The position numbers were made by a program, and so were the translations under genes. From Taibaiella helva (GTDB lineage Bacteria; Bacteroidota; Bacteroidia; Chitinophagales; Chitinophagaceae), in the NCBI RefSeq assembly GCF_003545695.1, contig NZ_QUZZ01000003.1, positions 496,001 to 560,000 on the forward strand: 64,000 bases of DNA. The letters are read 5' to 3'. Position 1 is the first letter of the stretch. The number at the start of each line of letters is the position of its first letter. This document shows positions 18,227 to 26,354 of the stretch, in pieces. The notes below the pieces were generated by a model. The model worked only from the letters and a program-made list of their open reading frames with translations, had not been told where the DNA came from and did no database searches.

Positions 18227-18523
18227 ATGCTGGCACATCATGTTCTGTTCTGGCTGAAGCCCGATACTTCAGACGCTGAAAAGCAGGCCTTTCGTGAAGG
18301 TTTGCAGTCCCTGGAGGACATCGGTTCGGTAAAGAGCTTTCACATCGGTACGCCTTCGGCCATTGACCGTGCCGTGGTCGATCGCAGCTATACTTTCTCC
18401 CTGCTGATCTTTTTTGAAGATTTGGCTGCGCACGATGCTTACCAGGTCGATCCGGTACATAAGGCCTTCCTGGCCCGCTTCAGTCCCAGCTTTGAGCGGG
18501 TGGTGATCTATGATGCCATCTGA
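18227..18523 (+). CDS. Dabb (stress-responsive alpha/beta barrel) domain protein
   Basis: 98 residues, a single dimeric ferredoxin-like Dabb domain: MLAHHVLFWLKPDTSDAEK at the N-terminus and the typical YQVDPVHKAFLARFSPSFERVVIYDA at the C-terminus. Members are small dimeric proteins, mostly uncharacterised. It is followed after 40 nt by the phosphopantetheinyl transferase gene, which has its own promoter-like element. Confidence 0.9.
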   Translation: MLAHHVLFWLKPDTSDAEKQAFREGLQSLEDIGSVKSFHIGTPSAIDRAVVDRSYTFSLLIFFEDLAAHDAYQVDPVHKAFLARFSPSFERVVIYDAI

Positions 18524-18551
18524 CCGGCTCCGCCCTTGCGTTGTAATGTGC

Positions 18552-18559
18552 TATCTTTG
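18552..18559 (+). promoter_or_regulatory. Bacteroidota -7 element before the phosphopantetheinyl transferase gene
   Basis: TATCTTTG, perfect TAnnTTTG, with its last base 4 nt before ATG 18564; a TTG lies 13 nt upstream of it. It implies a very short or absent leader. Confidence 0.5.
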
Positions 18560-18563
18560 CGCC

Positions 18564-19172
18564 ATGCCCATGTATCAGGAATGGCAGCCGGGAAAGGATA
18601 TTCGCGTTGCTATCTGGAAGATCGAAGAGCCGGAGTCCTTTTTTGAAGAGGGAACGGGATTGCAATCCGATAAAAAAAGTGCTGTGCGCCGGCTGGAGCA
18701 CCTGGCGGGGCGTTTCCTGCTCCGGTACCTTTTGCCGGGCGCTTCCCTGAACCAGATTGAAGTCAGTCACCTGGGAAAGCCTTTTTTTCGGGGCAACGGC
18801 CCCTGTTTTTCCATATCTCATTCTTTTCCCTTTGTCGGCGTAGCGGTATCGGGCAGCGACGTGGGCATCGATGTGCAAACCCTGCAGGAAAAGATCGTGA
18901 AGATCCAGTATAAATTCCTGTCGCCCGAAGAGCAGGCGCTTTGCGATAACCATACCGCGCGCATTACCCTGGCCTGGGCGGCGAAAGAGGCCGCCTTCAA
19001 GCGTTACGGCCTGGGCGCAGTCGACTTCATCCGGCATATGCCCATCCGTGAAATGCAGGTCGATGGGACAATGGCGACGATTAAAATGGAATTCCTGCGC
19101 GAAGAGCCGGCTGTGCATATTCACCTGCATGGGGGTATAGAAGCCGATTTTGCCTGGTCGGTAACGGTATAG
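18564..19172 (+). CDS. 4'-phosphopantetheinyl transferase superfamily protein
   Basis: 202 residues from MPMYQEWQPGKD. Family motifs are SISHSFPFVGVAVS, the Mg-binding GSDVGIDVQ, and WAAKEAAFKRYGLG. It transfers the phosphopantetheine arm of CoA to a carrier-protein Ser; the Sfp/AcpT-like layout does not reveal whether acyl carrier protein or secondary-metabolite carriers are the target. No carrier-protein synthase is nearby. An upstream extension of the frame overlaps the Dabb gene and is rejected in favour of the start just behind the TATCTTTG element. Confidence 0.88.
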   Translation: MPMYQEWQPGKDIRVAIWKIEEPESFFEEGTGLQSDKKSAVRRLEHLAGRFLLRYLLPGASLNQIEVSHLGKPFFRGNGPCFSISHSFPFVGVAVSGSDVGIDVQTLQEKIVKIQYKFLSPEEQALCDNHTARITLAWAAKEAAFKRYGLGAVDFIRHMPIREMQVDGTMATIKMEFLREEPAVHIHLHGGIEADFAWSVTV

Positions 19173-19236
19173 CAGCCTTGTTCTCAGTGGTATGCAACTT
19201 TATCATACAATTGTCATTTCTCTGCTGCGGCTGGAT

Positions 19237-19263
19237 TTTGGCCTCATCTATTTAGTACCTTTG
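19237..19263 (+). promoter_or_regulatory. Bacteroidota promoter of feoB
   Basis: TTTG at 19237-19240 and TAccTTTG at 19256-19263 with a 15-nt spacer, ending 14 nt before ATG 19278. The spacer is slightly shorter than usual. Confidence 0.6.
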
Positions 19264-19277
19264 CGCGCCACAGCTTC

Positions 19278-21398
19278 ATGACAGGAACGTACAAGATAGC
19301 ATTAGCCGGAAATCCGAACAGCGGGAAAAGCTCCTTATTCAATGCCCTTACCGGTCTGAATCAGAAAGTGGGCAACTTTCCCGGCGTCACGGTAGATAAA
19401 AAGACAGGCCGTGCTGTGCTGACGCCGGAGCTTCAGGCCCGTATCATCGACCTGCCGGGCACTTACAGTTTGTATCCCAAAAGCGCAGATGAATACGTGG
19501 CCTATGAAGTGCTGCTGAACCCCGCCGGTAAAGACCGTCCCGACCTTACCCTCGTTGTAGCCGACGCTTCCAACCTGAAACGCAATCTTCTTTTCTGTTC
19601 CCAGATCATCGACCTCAAGCTCCCGGTCATCATCGTACTGACCATGATGGACATTGCCCGTCAAAAGGGCATCACCATCGATGTGAAAGGACTGGAGCGG
19701 GAAATGGGCGTGCCCGTAGTCGTCGTCAATCCCAGGAAGAATAAAGGGCTCAACCATCTTAAAAAGGTGATCGTCCAGGTGCAGCAGAGCACTTTTCAGC
19801 CACAGAACGATTTCGTGCCGGTGGGAATGCTGGCGGCGCATGCGATAAAGGCTGTGAAAGAATTGTCGGGTGTGGAAAGCGATTACGGCGCCCTGCACCT
19901 GGCTTCGGGTGTGGATAAAATAGACTTCCTCAGCAACGGGCAGCAGGCGCAGATCCAGTCGGCGCTCAGCCATCATGCCTTCCATAAAGGAAAAGTACAG
20001 GCCGAAGAAGTGATGTTGCGTTACGAGCGCATCAGCCGCATCATGCAGCGCACTGTAGTAGAGGAAAGCCCTTTAAAGAAGCAGCTCTTTACCGAGCGGC
20101 TGGATAAAGTGCTGCTGCATCGTGTATGGGGCAATGTAATCCTGCTGGTGGTGCTGTTCCTCATGTTCCAGTGTGTCTTCTGGCTGGCTGAATTTCCCAT
20201 GGGTTGGATTGAAGGCGGTTTTGCCTGGCTGCAGGGTAGTTTGTCGCGGGGGTTGCCCGAAGCCTGGTGGAGCGACCTGCTGGTCAATGGCCTCGTAGCC
20301 GGGATCGGAGGGATAGCCGTATTTGTGCCGCAGATTGCCTTGCTGTTCGGGATCATCACCTTATTGGAAGACAGCGGCTACATGGCCCGTATCAGCTTCC
20401 TGACTGACCGCCTGATGCGCTCGGCCGGGCTCAACGGCCGCTCCGTAATGCCCCTGATCAGCGGCATGGCCTGCGCCATTCCCGCGGTAATGGCGGCACG
20501 TACGATCGAAAACCGGAAAGAACGCCTGATTACCATATTAGTGACCCCTCTGATGAGCTGCTCTGCGCGCTTGCCCATCTATGTGATCCTCATTGCGCTG
20601 GTCATACCCGATACGATGCTGCTGGGCGTATTTAAGCTACAGGCCCTGGTGATGATGGGCTTGTACCTGCTCGGCTTTTTTATGGCGCTGGTCGTTGCCA
20701 AGGTCATGAGCTGGGTCATGAAAAGCCGCGAGCACAGCATCTTTTTGATGGAGCTGCCCGTGTACCGCGCTCCGCGCTGGAAGAACGCCCTGATCACCAT
20801 GTATGAAAAGGCCCGCATCTTCGTAACCGATGCCGGTAAGGTGATCCTGGTCATCGCATTGGTGCTCTGGGCCCTGGCCACTTACGGACCGCCCGGCAAA
20901 ATGAAAGCCGTTGAAGAACATTATACAGCGCTCAACACAAGCAATGGCGGTAAGCTGACGATAGAGCAGGAGGAGCAGAAAGCTTCAGACAAGCTGGAGC
21001 AATCCTATGCCGGTATCCTGGGTAAGACAATAGAGCCGGTGATCAGGCCGCTGGGCTATGATTGGAAAATGGGGATAGCCCTCATTTCTTCATTCGCCGC
21101 CAGGGAAGTATTTGTGGGTACAATGGCTACTTTGTACAGCGTCGGCGGCGCAGATGAAACCAGTATGCCGCTGCGGCAGAAAATGGCCAACGCCCGCCGT
21201 GCCGATGGAACGAAGGTCTATACCTTAGCCACCGGGCTTTCGCTGATGATCTTTTATGCCTTTGCCATGCAATGCATGAGCACCATCGCGATTGTAAAAA
21301 GAGAGACCCGCAGCTGGAAATGGCCCCTGGTCCAGCTGGCCTATATGACCGGCCTGGCTTATCTCGCGGCCCTGCTGGTGTACCAGGTCTTTAAGTAA
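19278..21398 (+). CDS. feoB: Ferrous iron transport protein B
   Basis: 706 residues. The N-terminal GTPase domain has G1 GNPNSGKS (11-18), the switch I region VGNFPGVTVDK and G3 DLPGTYSL, followed by a helical GDI-like region and two Gate (nucleoside-recognition) membrane blocks with the conserved Cys in LVTPLMSCSARLP and a late AAREVFVGTMAT. It imports Fe2+ across the cytoplasmic membrane. No feoA precedes it and no FeoA/SH3-like domain is fused to either end, unlike many Bacteroidota FeoAB proteins. Confidence 0.97.
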   Translation: MTGTYKIALAGNPNSGKSSLFNALTGLNQKVGNFPGVTVDKKTGRAVLTPELQARIIDLPGTYSLYPKSADEYVAYEVLLNPAGKDRPDLTLVVADASNLKRNLLFCSQIIDLKLPVIIVLTMMDIARQKGITIDVKGLEREMGVPVVVVNPRKNKGLNHLKKVIVQVQQSTFQPQNDFVPVGMLAAHAIKAVKELSGVESDYGALHLASGVDKIDFLSNGQQAQIQSALSHHAFHKGKVQAEEVMLRYERISRIMQRTVVEESPLKKQLFTERLDKVLLHRVWGNVILLVVLFLMFQCVFWLAEFPMGWIEGGFAWLQGSLSRGLPEAWWSDLLVNGLVAGIGGIAVFVPQIALLFGIITLLEDSGYMARISFLTDRLMRSAGLNGRSVMPLISGMACAIPAVMAARTIENRKERLITILVTPLMSCSARLPIYVILIALVIPDTMLLGVFKLQALVMMGLYLLGFFMALVVAKVMSWVMKSREHSIFLMELPVYRAPRWKNALITMYEKARIFVTDAGKVILVIALVLWALATYGPPGKMKAVEEHYTALNTSNGGKLTIEQEEQKASDKLEQSYAGILGKTIEPVIRPLGYDWKMGIALISSFAAREVFVGTMATLYSVGGADETSMPLRQKMANARRADGTKVYTLATGLSLMIFYAFAMQCMSTIAIVKRETRSWKWPLVQLAYMTGLAYLAALLVYQVFK

Positions 21399-21449
21399 CG
21401 GTTTCTTATCGGGAAGGTGTTGGCTGTGCGTCCCGGCCGAAAAAACCAC

Positions 21450-22757
21450 CTACCGCAGCTCCCAGTCTACGATCTCATTTACCCATTCTTCCCGGTAAGG
21501 TGTTCTTACTTTGATATAGTTGTCGGTAAAGCCTTCCATCATGCCGCTTTTTTCAGCGCTTTCAAACAGCACAGCGCGTTTGGCGCCCATCTGCTGCTGC
21601 GTGAAGTATTGCATCTTCTGGTAGGAAAGGTTGCGCAGCACTTTGTTCCGCTCCTGGCGGATGTGCATGGGTACTGCGCCGGGCATATCTACAGCCAGTG
21701 TATTGGCCCTTTCGGAGTAGGTAAATACGTGGAAGTAGGAAACATCGAGCTGGTGCAGGAAATCGAACGTTTCACGGAACAGCTCTTCGGTCTCTCCGGG
21801 GAAGCCTACGATCACATCGACACCGATGCAGCAATGCGGCATCAGCTCCTTGATGCGGGCCACGCGATCGGCGTAGAGCTCCCGGCGGTAACGGCGGCGC
21901 ATCTGGCCCAGCACTTCATTGCTACCGCTCTGCAGCGGAATATGGAAATGAGGCATGAACCGCCGGCTTTGCGCTACAAAATCGATGATCTCGTTGCTGA
22001 GCAGGTTGGGTTCAATGGAAGAGATGCGGTAGCGATCGATACCATCGGTAGCATCCAGCTCCTGTATCAGCTCAAAGAAAGTCTCCTCACGTTTTTTGCC
22101 GCCATGAGTGCCTTTGCCGAAATCGCCGAGGTTGATGCCGGTAAGCACGATCTCGCGGGTGCCTGATTGCGATAGCGCTTTCACATTTTCCAATACACCT
22201 TCGATGCTGTCGCTGCGGCTGTGGCCGCGAGCCAGCGGGATGGTGCAGAAGCTGCAGTTGTAATCGCAGCCGTCCTGCACTTTGAGGAACGTGCGGGTGC
22301 GGTCGTTGACGGAATAGGACGCGTGAAAGCCTTCCACATCCTCGATCTCGCAGCTGCATATTTTGGCGCTGTCCCCTTTTGACAGCTCGCGCAGGTGCTC
22401 GGCAATATTGAATTTTTCCGCCGCGCCCAGCACCAGGTCTACACCGGGAATGGAAGCGATCTCCTGCGGCTTCAGCTGGGCGTAGCAGCCTGTGATCACT
22501 ACCAGGGATTCGGGGGCGCGGCGCTGGATGCGACGCACCAGCTGCCGGCACTCCTTATCGGCGTTTTCGGTTACCGAGCAGGTATTGATCACGTACACAT
22601 CGGCCTCCTCTTCAAATTCTTTCTTCAAGAAACCTTCCGCCTCCAGCGTTCTGCTCAACGTGGAGGTTTCGGAGAAGTTCAGCTTGCAGCCTAAGGTATG
22701 GAACGCTACTGATTTCACTGTTGATCGTTTATCGGCCACGACAGGCCTTTTAAGCAT
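21450..22757 (-). CDS. mtaB: tRNA t6A37 methylthiotransferase MtaB
   Basis: 435 residues. The N-terminal UPF0004 domain has three cluster Cys (LGCKLNFSET, INTCSVTENAD, TGCYAQL), the radical-SAM motif GCDYNCSFCTIP follows, and a C-terminal TRAM-like tail (FTDNYIKVRTPY) completes the protein. It adds the 2-methylthio group to t6A at position 37 of ANN-decoding tRNAs. MiaB is excluded because the LGCKLN pattern and the length fit the MtaB branch. It is convergent with feoB; I do not see a clear terminator between them. Confidence 0.92.
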   Translation of the reverse strand: MLKRPVVADKRSTVKSVAFHTLGCKLNFSETSTLSRTLEAEGFLKKEFEEEADVYVINTCSVTENADKECRQLVRRIQRRAPESLVVITGCYAQLKPQEIASIPGVDLVLGAAEKFNIAEHLRELSKGDSAKICSCEIEDVEGFHASYSVNDRTRTFLKVQDGCDYNCSFCTIPLARGHSRSDSIEGVLENVKALSQSGTREIVLTGINLGDFGKGTHGGKKREETFFELIQELDATDGIDRYRISSIEPNLLSNEIIDFVAQSRRFMPHFHIPLQSGSNEVLGQMRRRYRRELYADRVARIKELMPHCCIGVDVIVGFPGETEELFRETFDFLHQLDVSYFHVFTYSERANTLAVDMPGAVPMHIRQERNKVLRNLSYQKMQYFTQQQMGAKRAVLFESAEKSGMMEGFTDNYIKVRTPYREEWVNEIVDWELR

Positions 22758-22822
22758 AACGCAGATTACTTTTCCGGGAAAAATAATCTGCGTTGTTATA
22801 ATGAGAAATACGAATAGACAAA

Positions 22823-23407
22823 TTATCTGGCAATAGCCCTTGATGCTGTTACTTTGTTCTTCAGCAAAGCGTAGGCGCCGAACAAAACACCACTGAAGAT
22901 CAGGTCGCCGATGATTGCATTAAAAAACAGCTCTGTACCTACGCCGTCCTGATTGTAAAAAGGAATGGCGGCCAGGTAGGTCGCAGATAAACCGCTCAGA
23001 CCGGGACCGTAATAGCCGCTCACAAATACACCGAAATTGGATATGAGCCAGAACAGTAGTGAGCCGCCAATAGTAAAGCCCAGCACTTTAAGTGCATTGA
23101 CCTTACGCATCAGGGTGCCGAGGAATACGACCAGCACCATACCTCCGTAGACGAAGAACTGGCTCACACCATAAAATCCGTTGTGGTGCACCAACTGAAG
23201 ATAAAGGTCTGAAAGGAAATAGGCTGCCAGGGGCATCAGGTAAGCTGCTGTCTTGTTTTTCAGGATAGCGCCGCTGAACAGGCTGATAGCAACCAGGGGT
23301 CCGAAGTTATACCAATGAGTTTCCGCATTGACGATACGGGAAATAGCCGCAACCAGGATTAGCGCAGCGCAAAGGAAGATAATACGGAGATTGTTCTTTT
23401 CTTTCAT
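22823..23407 (-). CDS. DUF6580-type integral membrane protein
   Basis: 194 residues with about six membrane helices. WYNFGPLVAISLFSGA, PLAAYFLSDLYLQL and FYNQDGVGTELFFNAIIGD match the DUF6580 putative transport family of Bacteroidota, whose fold suggests an ECF-S-like small-molecule transporter. I see no cobalamin or other riboswitch in the short upstream gap. Function is unproven. Confidence 0.8.
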   Translation of the reverse strand: MKEKNNLRIIFLCAALILVAAISRIVNAETHWYNFGPLVAISLFSGAILKNKTAAYLMPLAAYFLSDLYLQLVHHNGFYGVSQFFVYGGMVLVVFLGTLMRKVNALKVLGFTIGGSLLFWLISNFGVFVSGYYGPGLSGLSATYLAAIPFYNQDGVGTELFFNAIIGDLIFSGVLFGAYALLKNKVTASRAIAR

Positions 23408-23484
23408 CTTTAAGACAATTATGCAGCAAAATTAATCCTTTTTGAGCAAAAAGGAAACGGTTCTCCTGATAAGGGTATAGCGGC

Positions 23485-23736
23485 CTATTTGCCCCGGAAG
23501 CCCTGGTAGACAAAGAGCAGCAGTAACGCGCCGCCTACGGCCAGGCCGAAGCTACGCAGGTCGAAGCCTTTTACAGTGCCCCAGCCGATGCGCGTGCCGA
23601 TAAAGCCGCCTACCATAGCGCCCAGGATGCCCAGTACAATAGTAATGATACAACCCTGGGGATTTTTGCCGGGCATGATCAGTTTGGCAATAATGCCGGC
23701 CAGCAGGCCGAAAATGATCCAGGAACCGATAGCCAT
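23485..23736 (-). CDS. GlsB/YeaQ/YmgE family stress-response membrane protein
   Basis: 83 residues with three short glycine-rich membrane helices: IIFGLLAGIIAKLIMPGKNP, GCIITIVLGILGAMVGGFIGTR and a C-terminal helix ending YQGFRGK. Typical transglycosylase-associated (YeaQ) small membrane protein of unknown biochemical role, often induced by stress. Confidence 0.93.
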   Translation of the reverse strand: MAIGSWIIFGLLAGIIAKLIMPGKNPQGCIITIVLGILGAMVGGFIGTRIGWGTVKGFDLRSFGLAVGGALLLLFVYQGFRGK

Positions 23737-23781
23737 ATAAATTGAATTTGGAATAAAAATAGAAAAATCTGGTCAAGCAAA

Positions 23782-23831
23782 AAAAACGGGATGCTGCAGT
23801 GCTGAAAAGCAAAGCCAGGCATCCCGTTTTT
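23782..23831 (-). terminator. Terminator after the PhnB-like gene
   Basis: 13-nt perfect arms (AAAAACGGGATGC and complement) around a 24-nt loop, 15 nt past the stop of the PhnB-like gene, with a T run on the minus strand. Confidence 0.75.
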
Positions 23832-23846
23832 ATATGCGGAAAAAAT

Positions 23847-24323
23847 CTATGCTCCGTTCGCTGCTTTTTCCAATGCGGCGATATCGAGCTTGTTCATCTG
23901 CATCATGGCCTGCATGGCCCGGCCTGCCCTTGCCGGATCGGGATCGCCCAGCAGCTCGCCCATCCGGGTAGGCACTACCTGCCAGGAAAGGCCGAATTTA
24001 TCCTTCAGCCATCCGCAGCGGCCTTCCTGGCCACCGTCGGCAGTGAGCTTGTTCCAGAAAAAATCTACTTCTTCCTGGCTGTCGCATTTGATGAACAACG
24101 ATACCGCCTCTGTGAAGGGGAACTGCGGCCCGCCGTTGAGCGCAATGAATTGTTGTCCGGCCAGCTCAAAGGTAGCGGTCAGCACCTTTTCTCCCATACG
24201 GTTGACCGATAGGATCTTCGAATCATTGAAAAGGTTGGTGTACAGGTTCATGGCCTCTTCGGCCTGATCGTTGAACCATAAAAAGGTGACAATTTTTTGT
24301 GTGTTGTTTCCCAGGGTGTTCAT
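23847..24323 (-). CDS. VOC family protein, PhnB / 3-demethylubiquinone methyltransferase-like domain
   Basis: 158 residues. IVTFLWFNDQAEEAMNLYTNLF, FELAGQQFIALNGGPQFPFTEAVSL and the C-terminal WQVVPTRMGELLGDPDPARAGR MQAMMQMNKLDI-type ending are the signature of the PhnB-like branch of VOC proteins. The biochemical function of this branch is unknown despite the methyltransferase label. Monocistronic with its own terminator. Confidence 0.9.
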   Translation of the reverse strand: MNTLGNNTQKIVTFLWFNDQAEEAMNLYTNLFNDSKILSVNRMGEKVLTATFELAGQQFIALNGGPQFPFTEAVSLFIKCDSQEEVDFFWNKLTADGGQEGRCGWLKDKFGLSWQVVPTRMGELLGDPDPARAGRAMQAMMQMNKLDIAALEKAANGA

Positions 24324-24520
24324 GTTATTTTGTTTTAGCAGGTTTCAAAAATGAGCTGATCCTGCAAAAGTAATACCCTGTCCCTCGTCGTTTGCGGTGT
24401 GATTGCGACAATATAAGGTCATTTGTGGACAGTCCCCCCAAGGCGGGGAAAGTATATACAGGCTGCTATCAGGCTCAGCAGAATAATGTAAGCTGCATGG
24501 TGTTGTGGGATAGGGTGTGT

Positions 24521-25345
24521 TTAGTGTTTCGGTGCAGGATAAAGCCGCTTGAAGGCATTCATGACTGCCTGGTGGCCTATCGTGGCGTGGTCTTCGTCGC
24601 CCATGTAGTCGAAGAGGACGGGAATACCGTTTTGCTTCAGCCATGACGACAGCCTCCTGGCATCGGAGACCATAATCGTTCCCTCGTTACCGATAGCCAG
24701 GTAAACCCTGGGCTTGCCGGGGGCCGGCTTCTGCTGCAGCAGGGCTTCGGCGCCCCACCACAGGCTGGGGCTGATCAGGATATAGGTATCGAACAGGCTG
24801 GTCCTTTTCAGCAGGATCTCCGTAGCCAGCAGGCCGCCAAGCGATTGACCGATCAGCGTTTTGCCGGATGTTGTGCGATAGTGTGCGGCAACATAGGGTT
24901 GCAGCTCTTTTTGGATAAAGTCCATGAATGCGGCGGAGCCACCATAGGCAGGGAACAACGATTTATCGAAGTTCATCGCCTTCAGGAAATCGAGGTTTGG
25001 AACGGCAAAGGTGAAATCGCGCTTGCGGTTGGTATTGGCGATACCAACCACGATGGATTCGGGAAAGCGGTTGATCCAGGGAAAATTATAGTATTGCACC
25101 AGCCCGGCGATATGAATGAAATCTTCATCGGCTGAGCCATCGAGCAGGTAAATAACGGGATAAGTTGCCTTGAGGTCTTGCCCGTAGCTGGCCGGGAGAT
25201 AAATATTCAGCGGGCGTGTCTCACCCAGGATGCCCGAGCGAAGCGAGTCGATCACTCCTATAGCAAAAGGCCTGGTAGAAGGCGCCTGCTGGGCAAATCC
25301 CTGTCCGGCGGCAAAGAGCAGCAAAAAAAACAGTAGCTTATTCAT
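24521..25345 (-). CDS. Secreted esterase-D/IroE-like alpha/beta hydrolase
   Basis: 274 residues. A signal peptide (1-19, ends GFAQ) is followed by an esterase fold with the nucleophile Ser168 in IGQSLGGLLA, the oxyanion region LLDGSADED, and a C-terminal catalytic His in YMGDEDHATIGH. It resembles the putative-esterase (PF00756) family, which includes siderophore esterases of the IroE/Fes type. Substrate unknown. The start faces the graspetide precursor gene, which is transcribed divergently 165 nt away. Confidence 0.88.
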   Translation of the reverse strand: MNKLLFFLLLFAAGQGFAQQAPSTRPFAIGVIDSLRSGILGETRPLNIYLPASYGQDLKATYPVIYLLDGSADEDFIHIAGLVQYYNFPWINRFPESIVVGIANTNRKRDFTFAVPNLDFLKAMNFDKSLFPAYGGSAAFMDFIQKELQPYVAAHYRTTSGKTLIGQSLGGLLATEILLKRTSLFDTYILISPSLWWGAEALLQQKPAPGKPRVYLAIGNEGTIMVSDARRLSSWLKQNGIPVLFDYMGDEDHATIGHQAVMNAFKRLYPAPKH

Positions 25346-25509
25346 TTAAAGGTCGATTGGTGAAGACTCCGGCGACGCCGGTAGCGCAGCCCCAAAAGTA
25401 AGCGCAATTTCTGTCAGGAAAAAGCCGGTTCACCACTAAGCGCACTGCACCATTCCTGCAGTGAAGCCCGGTAAATTTGTATTCCTTAATCTTATTAAAT
25501 CGATCCATT

Positions 25510-25725
25510 ATGAAGAAGCAACAAAGCGGCAAGCCCTTCTTTTCCCTTTTCCTGGAAAGCCAGGTAAAGCAGGAAACACTGCAAGGCGGAGACAATCCTT
25601 ATGTAACCCTGAAGCATCCCTCGGATAACGATGAATTTACAACCGGGAAATATCCTACGGATTCCGATGAGGTAACCATGGCTTATCCTTCCGACAGCGA
25701 TCACGACAATGGAGAGCTATCTTAA
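25510..25725 (+). CDS. Microviridin/marinostatin-type graspetide precursor with three core repeats
   Basis: 71 residues from ATG 25510; an upstream in-frame start at 25477 adds a non-homologous extension. The leader contains the helix PFFSLFLESQ (residues 9-18), the counterpart of the PFFARFL recognition motif bound by microviridin ATP-grasp ligases, and a Gly-Gly at 26-27. Three tandem cores follow: TLKHPSDNDE (33-42), TGKYPTDSDE (45-54) and TMAYPSDSDH (56-65), each a variant of TxKYPSDxDE. In this family ligases link Thr/Ser to Asp/Glu by ester bonds and Lys to Glu by an amide, giving cage-like protease inhibitors. Core 3 has Ala at the Lys position and so may lack the amide. No ATP-grasp ligase, transporter or protease lies within the window. 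Confidence 0.9.
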   Translation: MKKQQSGKPFFSLFLESQVKQETLQGGDNPYVTLKHPSDNDEFTTGKYPTDSDEVTMAYPSDSDHDNGELS

Positions 25726-25739
25726 ACTGTCATTGAAGT

Positions 25740-25770
25740 GACCGGGGCCGCCTGCCGGGCGGTCTTTTTT
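25740..25770 (+). terminator. Terminator after the graspetide precursor
   Basis: GC-rich stem (GACCG/CGGTC outer, CCGCC/GGCGG inner alternative) followed by seven T, 14 nt after the stop. Confidence 0.75.
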
Positions 25771-25775
25771 TGCAT

Positions 25776-26135
25776 TTACAGCTCATAAAGCTTCATAAAG
25801 GTCAGCTTGTCCCAGTAGCCCCGCTGGGTATGGATCAATCCTTCTTTGATCTCGAAGAATCCGCAGCCGCCAAAGCCTTTCGGATCGTGCCATTCCAGTA
25901 CGGCCCAGCTACCTTCTGCGATGATCTGTACAGGGATACAATGCATTTCCGGTGCGGCGGCAAACTCTCCGCGGAACATACGGCCAATAGCGGCTTTGCC
26001 GTTCACAGGCTCATTGGGCATCTGGTGGTTGACCGCCTGTTCCGCATAAAGGCTTTCCAGGGTGTCGGCATCGCCGCGGTTGAAGGCGGCTACCCATTGT
26101 TCGATCAATTGCCGGGGTGTTTTGTTTTCATGCAT
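25776..26135 (-). CDS. SnoaL-like / NTF2-fold polyketide cyclase-type protein
   Basis: 119 residues. The pattern LIEQWVAAFNRGDADTLESLY followed by VNHQMPNEPVNGKAAI and SWAVLEWHDPKGFGGCGFFEI is the SnoaL-like NTF2 fold. Members are binding proteins or enzymes on diverse small molecules; no substrate can be named. It is convergent with the graspetide precursor gene, whose terminator ends 6 nt away. Confidence 0.85.
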   Translation of the reverse strand: MHENKTPRQLIEQWVAAFNRGDADTLESLYAEQAVNHQMPNEPVNGKAAIGRMFRGEFAAAPEMHCIPVQIIAEGSWAVLEWHDPKGFGGCGFFEIKEGLIHTQRGYWDKLTFMKLYEL

Positions 26136-26354
26136 AATATTTCCGTTTAGCTGATTATCCCGATATCAGAAACAAATAAGCTTCGGTCCATTTCCTATAT
26201 TGGGATAGTAAGAGCCGTTTATTTCCGAGTTTACCCCAAAGTTAAGCACGCCGGGGTCAGGATAATCGTATGGGATTCAATTGGCATGTGTTCTCTCTAT
26301 ATGGGGATAACCTGCTCCTGCCGATGCAGAATTTCCTCCGTAACTTCGCGCTCT

